Below are positions 1 through 6,088 of a stretch of DNA of 6,180 nucleotides, piece after piece. The notes beneath the pieces are model-generated. The model did no database searches and was not told where the DNA came from. It saw only the letters and a list, made by a program, of their open reading frames with translations. Source of the DNA: Patescibacteria group bacterium (GTDB taxonomy: Bacteria > Patescibacteriota > Patescibacteriia > JAGPKW01). Numbering within the stretch: the first letter of the stretch is position 1; the number at the start of each line of letters is the position of its first letter. The position numbers and the translations under genes are program-made. Location of the stretch: positions 1-6,180 of the forward strand of contig JAGPKW010000049.1 in assembly GCA_018053685.1 (NCBI GenBank), given 5' to 3'.

Positions 1-1472
1 AATCCTGTTTGATTTAAATCATTAAATAAAAAATCTCTTTCAGTATCTATGTCTGGTGCTATTGTGTGTGTTATACCCCATTTTATACCAATGTCTAAAC
101 TTGCTGTACCTAAATAGACTTTTTTACCATCTATTAATATATTAGTTTCCCAGAATCTAGCATGATGCCTTTTCCTAGAAGTATTTTCTATTGTTGCTTT
201 TTCAAAACCAAAATTATGAACCTGTGTGTCCCAAAAAGATGGCGTCATGGGAGCTGATGAATCTTGTTTATTTTTTATTGCTGCCATAATAACATTAATT
301 ACTGATTGTAATGTTGGTTTTTGAGCTAATTCCCAACCAGCTTTATTAAATAAATTTATTAAATCAGTATCACTATTTGCAATAATTATAAAAGAAATTG
401 GTTCTTCTACTTGACCAGATAATTGTTCAGAATATTTAGATATTTTATTACTATCAAATTGTTTATTTATATCAGAATTTACATACTGCATATTAATATT
501 TTTTAAAAAAGATACTTTTAATGGATTTATTTTTTGTTTAAACAATAATGTAAAAGATATCAATAATAGAATAAATGCTAATACAAATATATAAAAATTT
601 TTTAAAATTTTATTTTTATTATTTTTTATAAAGAATAATTCAGAAATACATATTGAAGACAATAAGCTAATTAAACCAAGCAAAAATCCACCTAACACAT
701 CAGTCAGATAATGAGCGCCCAAATAAAGTCTGCTAAAACCTACAAGAGCAGAAATTATAACAAAAGCAATAATATATAAAATCTTATTTCTGTTTTTCTT
801 AGAATTTTTTATAAGAAAATAACAAATAAACCCAAAAAATGCTACAACTATTGTTGCATGACCACTTGGAAATGAGGCATTGGATTCAGCATAAAAACTT
901 ATGCTTGGTCTTGGTCTGTTAAATATAATTTTTAATATAGAATCTAGTATAGAAGCACTACCTATTGAAATAAAAAATGGAAATATATATTCTTTATTTT
1001 TAGAAATATATAAAAATATAGAAAATAATGCAGCCCCTGCTAATATCATTTTTGGATCTGCAATGTTTGTTATAAAAGTAAATATATTTATTAAATGTTG
1101 ATCTCTAAAAAATAAAAATAAATTGTTCAATCTAAGATCATATTGAAATACTAGTTCCTGATTAATATACCCCTCGCCGATAGAAATAAACCATATAATA
1201 CATATAAGTATTGTGAATAAAAAAATTGTCAATTTTAATCCATATTTACCATTTTTAACAAACCTGTCATTTAAAAACTTTCTGAATCTAGGATGATTAT
1301 CAAAAAATGCTTTTATAATTTTATTACTACTTATTGTTTTTAATATAGATTTAAAAACATCAATTAAAAGATTATATAACCAAAGTAAAAATTGTTTTAT
1401 TGATTTTCTAAAAATAATAATAAGTGCAAGTAGAATTAATAAAATTGATGGAATAAGAATAAACAAGTTCAT
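1..1472 (-). CDS. PAP2-family membrane phosphatase with LssY-like C-terminal domain (3' end outside window)
   Basis: I translated this frame by hand: it is open from ATG at 1472 to the left edge (490 codons), so the C-terminus is missing. After hydrophobic segments near residues 3-21 and 80-98 comes the PAP2 signature: K181-X6-R188-P189, PSGH at 202-205, and S247-R248-X5-H254-X3-D258. These are the three active-site motifs of membrane lipid and undecaprenyl-pyrophosphate phosphatases, which dephosphorylate their substrate through a phospho-histidine intermediate. Further hydrophobic segments (about 231-246, 259-281, 293-311) complete the membrane core. Residues about 360-490 resemble the LssY C-terminal domain: GWELAQKP at 379-386, RHHARFWET at 435-443, then TH at 468-469 and DIDTERD at 474-480. 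The role of that domain is not well established. The substrate is not evident; lipid phosphate or undecaprenyl pyrophosphate is the family expectation. The ATG start has no clear Shine-Dalgarno; an upstream in-frame stop and the hydrophobic N-terminus support it. It lies outside the repeats and is probably host DNA. Confidence 0.9.
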   Translation of the reverse strand, partial: MNLFILIPSILLILLALIIIFRKSIKQFLLWLYNLLIDVFKSILKTISSNKIIKAFFDNHPRFRKFLNDRFVKNGKYGLKLTIFLFTILICIIWFISIGEGYINQELVFQYDLRLNNLFLFFRDQHLINIFTFITNIADPKMILAGAALFSIFLYISKNKEYIFPFFISIGSASILDSILKIIFNRPRPSISFYAESNASFPSGHATIVVAFFGFICYFLIKNSKKNRNKILYIIAFVIISALVGFSRLYLGAHYLTDVLGGFLLGLISLLSSICISELFFIKNNKNKILKNFYIFVLAFILLLISFTLLFKQKINPLKVSFLKNINMQYVNSDINKQFDSNKISKYSEQLSGQVEEPISFIIIANSDTDLINLFNKAGWELAQKPTLQSVINVIMAAIKNKQDSSAPMTPSFWDTQVHNFGFEKATIENTSRKRHHARFWETNILIDGKKVYLGTASLDIGIKWGITHTIAPDIDTERDFLFNDLNQTG

Positions 1473-1496
1473 AACTACATTAATATTAATGTTATA

Positions 1497-1522
1497 TGTT
1501 TATTGCTATATAGCAATAAACA
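1497..1522. promoter_or_regulatory. Perfect 26-bp palindrome upstream of the PAP2 gene
   Basis: The half-site TGTTTATTGCTAT is followed immediately by its exact reverse complement, with no spacer. It ends 24 bp upstream of the phosphatase ATG (minus strand). No T-tract follows on either strand, so it is not a typical terminator. A dimeric repressor operator is one reading; a cruciform or a stem in the 5' UTR is another. No confident -35/-10 pair was found around it. Confidence 0.4.
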
Positions 1523-1654
1523 AAGAAGAAAAAATAAACTTAGGAAAACTAAATACACCCTGGCATGCCTCTATTTAATTGATATGTTATGCGTTCTCAT
1601 TAAGCATAAAAGCTTATAAAAATATGGCTGGTATTGATGCTATAAGCAATGTTA
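1523..1654. other. AT-rich intergenic stretch without a recognisable gene
   Basis: No open frame or RNA gene is visible. Short words near here, TGGTATTGAT at 1629-1638 and TTGATATGTTA near 1579, recur in altered order just before the right repeat copy (5792-5807). The similarity between the two flanks may therefore once have extended further left before diverging. Confidence 0.4.
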
Positions 1655-1911
1655 GTGCTTATCAACATAGCAAACAGGTTTCGAACTAATTTAATAAAAA
1701 TTTAATCAGGTTTTAATTAAAAACTAATTAAATTTTAATTATTTCTTAATCTGCATTTTTAAATTTCCAAATATTGAGAAATTTCAAGAAAATTTATTGA
1801 GGAATATTAGAGAAATAAAATAACAAAAAACCACCAATATCTGGTGATTTTTTATGGATAACACAATGCCACAGTAGTTAAACTGGGCATCTCGGTAGCC
1901 CTGTCTGGCGG
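1655..1911 (+). repeat. Left copy of 257-bp direct repeat
   Basis: It aligns without gaps to 5832-6088 at a constant offset of 4177 bp, with about 31 mismatches by hand count (about 88% identity). The first 55 bp (1655-1709) and the last 26 bp (1886-1911) are identical in both copies. Differences cluster at 1759-1770 and in the terminator stem. The right end stops at TCTGGCGG, which in the other copy is the 3' CCA end plus first acceptor bases of tRNA-Ser. The divergence argues against a fresh duplication. It fits a copy brought in by an element from a related genome, or an old repeat family. Confidence 0.85.
1825..1853. terminator. Bidirectional hairpin terminator in the left repeat
   Basis: An A6 tract, the arm CACCA, a 5-nt loop ATATC, the arm TGGTG and a T6 tract form a hairpin with a T-tract on either strand, interrupted by one C·A mismatch. 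The equivalent hairpin in the right copy keeps the fold, with one A-T pair changed to G-C, so the structure appears to be maintained. Confidence 0.65.
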
Positions 1912-1912
1912 G

Positions 1913-1946
1913 AAGCCTTGGTCGGGTACCCACAGGAGCAAGGCTT
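1913..1946. other. GC-rich hairpin at the inner edge of the left repeat; possible RNA element
   Basis: The 8-bp arms AAGCCTTG (1913-1920) and CAAGGCTT (1939-1946) pair perfectly around an 18-nt loop that contains the palindrome GGGTACCC. With the repeat's end it forms a GC-rich island from about 1868 to 1946 in very AT-rich DNA, which often marks structured RNA. On the minus strand the hairpin is followed by CCCGCCA, the repeat tail and then the hairpin terminator, so a short minus-strand RNA is conceivable. It does not fold as a tRNA, and I recognise no known RNA family. Confidence 0.35.
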
Positions 1947-1980
1947 TATAAGGGGTTTTAAGAATATGATTTTAGAGAAA

Positions 1981-2019
1981 AATGACACATTTCGGTCTCA
2001 AAATGTTACAAATGTTACA
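1981..2019. repeat. Cluster of short near-repeats (AATGTTACA type)
   Basis: AATGTTACA occurs twice in perfect tandem (2002-2010 and 2011-2019), with a related AATGACACA at 1981-1989. The cluster sits between the left repeat and the promoter of the small UGA-containing gene. It could be a protein-binding site, for example for the recombinase or a regulator. The sequence alone does not decide. Confidence 0.3.
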
Positions 2020-2084
2020 CATAAAAAGAGCGGGTAGTATTTTTTATAGAATTTATTATTTGACTAATTTTAGTAAAGTAGCTA

Positions 2085-2113
2085 TTGACAAAAATAAAAA
2101 AGTGTGCTATAAT
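2085..2113 (+). promoter_or_regulatory. Perfect consensus sigma70 promoter for the small UGA-containing gene
   Basis: TTGACA at 2085-2090 and TATAAT at 2108-2113 are separated by exactly 17 bp, and an extended -10 TG lies at 2105-2106. Both hexamers match consensus. The transcription start should fall near 2120, giving a leader of about 30 nt before the ATG at 2150. It is the clearest promoter in the window. Confidence 0.85.
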
Positions 2114-2149
2114 GTTTTTATAATATAAATAAAAACTAAACAAAAATAT

Positions 2150-2470
2150 ATGGATATAGAAAATATAAATTTTGAATATTGAAAAAAACATGTGATTGAG
2201 AATCACTTTAAAGGAGATGGTAAAAATAAAAAAAGTTTTTTTATAGATAATTATGAAGGTATAGTTGATAAAATAACAAAAAATTATTTAAAATACAAAC
2301 TTATTAAAATTGAAAAATGTAAGTCTGGTAAAAATAGATTGCATTATATATTTTATACTAATTATATAGTATGATTTGATAAAAAAGAGAATAAATATAC
2401 TAAAAACATAAAGGTTATATTAGAGGAAAATGGTAGAGATCTTGTTACAATGTTTCCTTTCTCTATATAA
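2150..2470 (+). CDS. Small gene with two in-frame UGA codons; possible nuclease-like toxin or opal pseudogene
   Basis: From ATG at 2150 the frame runs 106 codons to TAA at 2468-2470 and is interrupted only by TGA at codon 11 (2180-2182) and codon 75 (2372-2374). The other two forward frames hit TAA or TAG early. In the standard code only a 10-residue peptide, or a 60-residue fragment from GTG 2192, would be made. With UGA as sense the basic protein shows KKHVIENH at 12-19, KNKKSFF at 25-31, FDKKENKY at 76-83, NIKVILEENG at 86-95 and VTMFP at 99-103. A histidine pair near the N-terminus and a final (V/I)T-x-(F/Y)P strand recall small EndoU/BECR-fold RNase toxins; this is pattern memory, not a proven match. 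Gly or Trp fits at the UGAs; the second (IV-x-FD) suits Gly slightly better. A perfect promoter precedes it and a terminator follows directly. No antitoxin gene is seen beside it. Confidence 0.5.
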
Positions 2471-2499
2471 AAATTTGGGATTGATTTCTCAAATTTTTT
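2469..2499 (+). terminator. Rho-independent terminator after the UGA-containing gene
   Basis: The arm AAAAATTTGGGA pairs with TCTCAAATTTTT (one G·T wobble) around a 6-nt loop, TTGATT. The T-tract is at 2494-2499. It begins within the TAA stop codon of the small gene, closing a tight promoter-gene-terminator unit and separating it from the recombinase 100 bp downstream. Confidence 0.7.
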
Positions 2500-2599
2500 A
2501 ATTTATTATTTCATTTATAATATAAATAGCTATCAACTGCTAGATATGTGTTTTTTATTGTGTCATTAATGTATATAGATAATAATTACTGACAAAAAT

Positions 2600-3901
2600 A
2601 TGGAAAATAAAGGATTTTCATCAGAAATTAGATACTGTCTTTATGCTAGAAAATCTAGCGAAGAAGACGAAAAACAAGCCCTTTCAATAGAGGCTCAAGA
2701 AAAAGAAATGATGCAAATAGCAGAAAGAGACAATATAAATGTAGTTTGTATTAAGAAAGAAGCACACTCTGCAAAAGAATCAGGACAAAGACCAATATTT
2801 AATGAAATAATAAAAGAATTAAAACAAGGTAAATTTGATGGAATATTAACTTGGAATAATGATAGATTATCAAGAAATGCTGGTGATTTAGGTGCTATTA
2901 TAGACTTAATAGACAGTGGTTATTTAAGAGAAATAAGAACATATAATCAAAACTTTAAGAATACTCCTAATGATAAATTCCTTCTTACAATATTAGGAGG
3001 ACAGGCTAAACTAGAAAATGATAATAAAAGTATTAATGTAAAAAGAGGCTTAAGAATTAAAACAGAAAAAGGATATTGGATAGGTCTTGCTCCTATTGGA
3101 TATCTTAATGATGAAAGAAAAGACAAATCAGGAGTAGTATATCCAGATCCTGAAAGAGCTCCAATCATTAAGAAAATGTTTGAAAAAGTAGCTTATGAAA
3201 ATTGTTCAGGAAGATCTCTATATGCATGGCTTAAAGAACAAGGATTTACTACAAAAAATGGTAAATACTTATCACTCGCTAACATATATATTCTACTATC
3301 AAGACCATTCTATTATGGCTGGTTTGAGTATCCAAAAGGAAGTGGTAATTGGTGTAAAGGACAACATCAACCAATAATATCAAAAGAGATATTCGACATA
3401 GTACAAAGAAAAATAAAATTAGGAAAAGCAAACTACAAGTATGGAGAAAAAGAATTTGCATTTTTAGGCTCTATGGTTTGTGGTAATTGTGGTTCGAATT
3501 TATCAGCAGTAGAAAAACATAAGAAATTAAAGAATGGAAAGATAAATACTTATATCTACTATGGATGTAATAGAACTAAAGATATGCGTTGTAAGAATAG
3601 ATATATAAGAGAGGAACAATTTATAAAGGAAATAATAAAACTTCTTAAAGATATAGACATTCCAGAAGAAGATATTAAAGAAAAATTAAGAATAGAAATA
3701 GAAAGATTTGGGCATCTTCAAAAACAAGTATTAAAAATAAACAACATAGAAAGGGCTAAAAGTGACAGAAAGGTAGATTTAATAGATTATGCTAAATTTA
3801 TATTAAACTATGGCTCTATAGAAGAAAAAAGACAGTTTATGAGTATGTTTAAGAATAAGTTTGTAATGAAGAATAAAAAAATTAGTTTGGTTCAGAAGTA
3901 A
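2600..3901 (+). CDS. Large serine recombinase (site-specific DNA integrase/resolvase family)
   Basis: The 433-residue enzyme would cut and rejoin DNA through a 5'-phosphoserine link to integrate or excise an element. The N-terminal resolvase domain spans about residues 10-150: YARKS at 15-19 places the nucleophile at Ser19 with Arg17, followed by LSIEAQ at 28-33 and DRLSR at 88-92 with catalytic Arg89 and Arg92. A linking helix follows at about 135-157. The Recombinase domain covers about 160-275, including PIGY at 165-168 and RPFYYG at 235-240. A zinc ribbon with Cys294, Cys297, Cys323 and Cys331 and a C-terminal helical part complete the usual large serine recombinase order, at the short end of the family's length. 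All key residues are intact, so it is probably active. The ATG at 2600 has no Shine-Dalgarno; a weak TTGTGT/AATAAT pair upstream (2558-2586) is the best promoter candidate. The 3' end overlaps the convergent membrane-protein gene by 20 bp. Confidence 0.95.
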   Translation: MENKGFSSEIRYCLYARKSSEEDEKQALSIEAQEKEMMQIAERDNINVVCIKKEAHSAKESGQRPIFNEIIKELKQGKFDGILTWNNDRLSRNAGDLGAIIDLIDSGYLREIRTYNQNFKNTPNDKFLLTILGGQAKLENDNKSINVKRGLRIKTEKGYWIGLAPIGYLNDERKDKSGVVYPDPERAPIIKKMFEKVAYENCSGRSLYAWLKEQGFTTKNGKYLSLANIYILLSRPFYYGWFEYPKGSGNWCKGQHQPIISKEIFDIVQRKIKLGKANYKYGEKEFAFLGSMVCGNCGSNLSAVEKHKKLKNGKINTYIYYGCNRTKDMRCKNRYIREEQFIKEIIKLLKDIDIPEEDIKEKLRIEIERFGHLQKQVLKINNIERAKSDRKVDLIDYAKFILNYGSIEEKRQFMSMFKNKFVMKNKKISLVQK

Positions 3902-5558
3902 CTTCCTCTAATGTATCAAACACCGGGAGAGACCCTTCTGCTGGTTGATTAATTATTTTTTCTCTACCTTTGCCATCATCAAGTTTATATATAAAATTAT
4001 TATTTTTATACTCCATTGATTTTGGAAGGAGTTTGTCTTGCATCTTTTCGCCATTTACCATACCCATACCACTGTCAAATTTTGGTTTTAAATCAACATA
4101 AAGAAGTCTTCTCATTTTTTCAGTTTGCTCGCCAATCCATCCACTGTCCTGTGTATCCAATACCAATGAACAACCTATAAATTGTAAGTATATTTTTAAG
4201 ACGTCTGGATAATATCTATCTACAACATTGTGCTTTATTTGTTCCCATAATTTTTTTTCAAATAAATCTCGATACCCCTCCATAAGATCCGTAAGAGGTG
4301 GTTTATACGTCATGCCCCATAAAAGATTTAAAACTAAACCATATGTACTAGTATTAATATGAGATAAACTTTGAAAAGCTTCATATATAAATTCCGCAAC
4401 ACCGTCATTAATTGCATCACTAGACTCAAAAGTACCATTTGAAGCATTTTTTTCTTTTTCTTTGATGTTATCATCTATTTTTTCACCACGGTTTAAACAT
4501 AAATAATAATCACGGCCGATAAAGTTTGTCATTAAATCTAATCGCCTCCACTCATCTTTTAAATAATAGTTTGTATCAACACCTCTGGTTTCTTCTTGGC
4601 TTATTTTATAGCACGTGTCTCTGAAAACATCATTTAAGCAGTCCAAGCCTTGATTAATTTTGCCAGCATATATTTCCCCACTCAATAAATAAGTTTCAAT
4701 AGATTTTGATAAAGACTTTATTATAACTTCAACGCCTTGAGTATCAATATCATTTAATGCTTTATAATCAGATTTTAGATAACGAAATATATCAAAATTA
4801 TTCATAATTTTCACAGAACTGAATATAATCTCGTATATGTTAAATGGTAAGGCTAAGCCATCTTCCTTTAATTGTTTATATAAAAACGAATCTTTATTAA
4901 AAAATAATCCTTGTATAATTTTTGAAATATCAAGTCCAGTGTCTTTATTGCTAATACTATATTTTTCTAAAATAGAGAAAATATAACTCAATGAATCTAT
5001 TCTCTTTGTAGTTAGAATTTTAACTACAGACTCATCACTTAATATTACATCCAATATTGCCTTTGCATATCTATTATCTTTTTCATTTTTTATGTATGAA
5101 CATATATTTTCAAAATTATTAATCAATAAATCAAATCCTGCATTTACATGATCTTCTGTTGCCTTTGATATATATAGTACTAAAAGCTCATAAAATCTTT
5201 GCTGTGTATTCTTATTAAATAGTTTGTTTGTTTTAGTTGAAAAGTAAATTAATGAAATTGGAGAAAGTATAAAAAATATATATGCAGATATTTCATAAAA
5301 GATGCTTTGGGATAAAATGCCTGGTAAATTATTAATAAAATTAGATTGTATTAATAATGTTTCTATTAAAATTAATAATAATCCTACACCACTAAAAATC
5401 CAAAAAAGATTTCTTTGCCAAAAACTTCTAATTCGTAGTGCTAATTCCCATTTAGGTTTTCTAAGCTGATATGCGGCAAATGTTAATCCAAAAGCAGACA
5501 AGGCGCCACCCAGATCAAGATAAGTATTAATACTATTATTTAAAAATATGTTTGACAT
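3882..5558 (-). CDS. Predicted membrane-anchored protein of unknown function
   Basis: This 558-residue frame is intact from ATG at 5558 to TAA at 3884-3882. I do not recognise the family. The N-terminus carries two convincing membrane segments (about residues 51-70 and 86-107) and a weaker hydrophobic stretch at about 16-32, with basic residues between them (RKPKW at 33-37, RIR at 42-44). The remaining 450 or so residues are soluble, mostly helical in composition, with no enzyme motif, zinc site, nucleotide-binding loop or repeat that I can see. A large cytoplasmic domain on a membrane hairpin would suit a sensor, scaffold or defence effector, but that is inference from shape alone. It faces the recombinase and overlaps its 3' end by 20 bp, and it lies between the two direct repeats, so it is probably element cargo. 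Neither a ribosome binding site nor a confident promoter was found upstream. Confidence 0.85.
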   Translation of the reverse strand: MSNIFLNNSINTYLDLGGALSAFGLTFAAYQLRKPKWELALRIRSFWQRNLFWIFSGVGLLLILIETLLIQSNFINNLPGILSQSIFYEISAYIFFILSPISLIYFSTKTNKLFNKNTQQRFYELLVLYISKATEDHVNAGFDLLINNFENICSYIKNEKDNRYAKAILDVILSDESVVKILTTKRIDSLSYIFSILEKYSISNKDTGLDISKIIQGLFFNKDSFLYKQLKEDGLALPFNIYEIIFSSVKIMNNFDIFRYLKSDYKALNDIDTQGVEVIIKSLSKSIETYLLSGEIYAGKINQGLDCLNDVFRDTCYKISQEETRGVDTNYYLKDEWRRLDLMTNFIGRDYYLCLNRGEKIDDNIKEKEKNASNGTFESSDAINDGVAEFIYEAFQSLSHINTSTYGLVLNLLWGMTYKPPLTDLMEGYRDLFEKKLWEQIKHNVVDRYYPDVLKIYLQFIGCSLVLDTQDSGWIGEQTEKMRRLLYVDLKPKFDSGMGMVNGEKMQDKLLPKSMEYKNNNFIYKLDDGKGREKIINQPAEGSLPVFDTLEEVTSEPN

Positions 5559-5831
5559 ACGATTTTTCTATAGGTTAATAATTTTAATATTACTACCAAC
5601 AGCAAATCATATCAAATCAAAATAGAGAAATGATAAAGATTTTTTATACCATATATTATTAGTTAATTCATTAAATATTTCTTAATCTCTATTATTAAAA
5701 ATTAAGATTTATTTTCTAGACATCTCTCAATTATATAGAGAAATATCTATTTTTATTTTTATTATTTACCAAAAGAGACTAATGGCCTCGTTGGTATTGA
5801 TATGTTAGCATAACCAAAAACCTTGCGAAGT
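5559..5831. other. AT-rich intergenic stretch upstream of the membrane-protein gene
   Basis: No gene is visible on either strand. It should contain the minus-strand promoter of the membrane-protein gene, but the candidates (for example TATGAT reading leftward near 5610) lack a well-spaced -35. Two small inverted repeats are present: TCTCT/AGAGA around 5724-5742, and GTTA-GCA-TAAC around 5804-5814. Confidence 0.4.
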
Positions 5832-6088
5832 GTGCTTATCAACATAGCAAACAGGTTTCGAACTAATTTAATAAAAATTTAATCAGCTTTTAATTAAAAA
5901 TTAATTAAATTTTAATTATTTTTTAATCTGCATTTCATGGTTTTCGTATATTGAGAAATTTCAAGAAAATTTATTGAGAAACCTTAGAGAAATAAAAAAA
6001 CAAAAAATCGCCATAAATTGACGATTTTTGAGGGATAACGCAACACCACAGTGATTAAACTAGGCATCTCGGTAGCCCTGTCTGGCGG
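5832..6088 (+). repeat. Right copy of 257-bp direct repeat, abutting tRNA-Ser
   Basis: It is the partner of 1655-1911 (about 88% identity, no indels). Its right end overlaps the 3' end of the tRNA-Ser gene by six bases: the CCA, the discriminator and the last two acceptor bases. Most of it is therefore the natural 3' flank of tRNA-Ser, including its terminator, which suggests this copy marks the original chromosomal site and the left copy the duplicated or imported one. Confidence 0.85.
6003..6029 (-). terminator. Terminator of the tRNA-Ser transcript
   Basis: The arms AAAAATCGCCA and TGACGATTTTT pair around the loop TAAAT with one C·A mismatch. On the minus strand the hairpin is followed by T6-G-T7, a strong U-tract, about 55 nt beyond the tRNA 3' end. 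It could also act on the plus strand through its T5 tract. It is the homologue of the hairpin at 1825-1853. Confidence 0.7.

Larger units (their letters stand above)
1655..6088. mobile_element. Putative integrated element bounded by direct repeats at tRNA-Ser
   Basis: Two 257-bp direct repeats enclose about 3.9 kb holding a serine recombinase, a self-contained small gene with atypical UGA codons and a membrane protein of unknown function. The right repeat ends at the tRNA-Ser 3' end, a common integration hot spot. The content and the boundary support an integrated element. Exact attachment cores are not proven, because serine recombinases usually leave only very short identical cores and these repeats are long and diverged. 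Without the insert, the tRNA-Ser flank would lead directly to the PAP2 gene. Confidence 0.5.

Noticed and set aside
901..1101. Plus-strand frame of 66 codons
   Set aside because: It lies antisense within the PAP2 gene, whose catalytic motifs fix the true frame; it is a shadow.
1655..1911. CRISPR or insertion-sequence interpretation of the repeats
   Set aside because: There are only two long direct copies, with no spacers, no terminal inverted repeats and no transposase frame within the repeat.
2015..2206. Minus-strand frame of 63 codons rich in Phe, Ile and Tyr
   Set aside because: Its composition is that of AT-rich DNA read backwards, and it overlaps the strong plus-strand promoter and the start of the small gene. 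It has no promoter of its own.
2192..2374. Separate 60-residue protein from GTG 2192
   Set aside because: It is the middle piece of the longer UGA-containing frame, and the GTG has no ribosome binding site. It is better described as part of 2150-2470.
2558..2586. TTGTGT-17 bp-AATAAT as the recombinase promoter
   Set aside because: It is a poor match in very AT-rich DNA and would leave a leader of only a few bases, so it is mentioned but not annotated.
2947..3168. Minus-strand frame inside the recombinase
   Set aside because: It is antisense to the resolvase and recombinase domains; a shadow.
3195..3377. Second plus-strand frame inside the recombinase, and its minus-strand neighbour at 3279-3461
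   Set aside because: Both overlap the conserved Recombinase domain out of frame; shadows.
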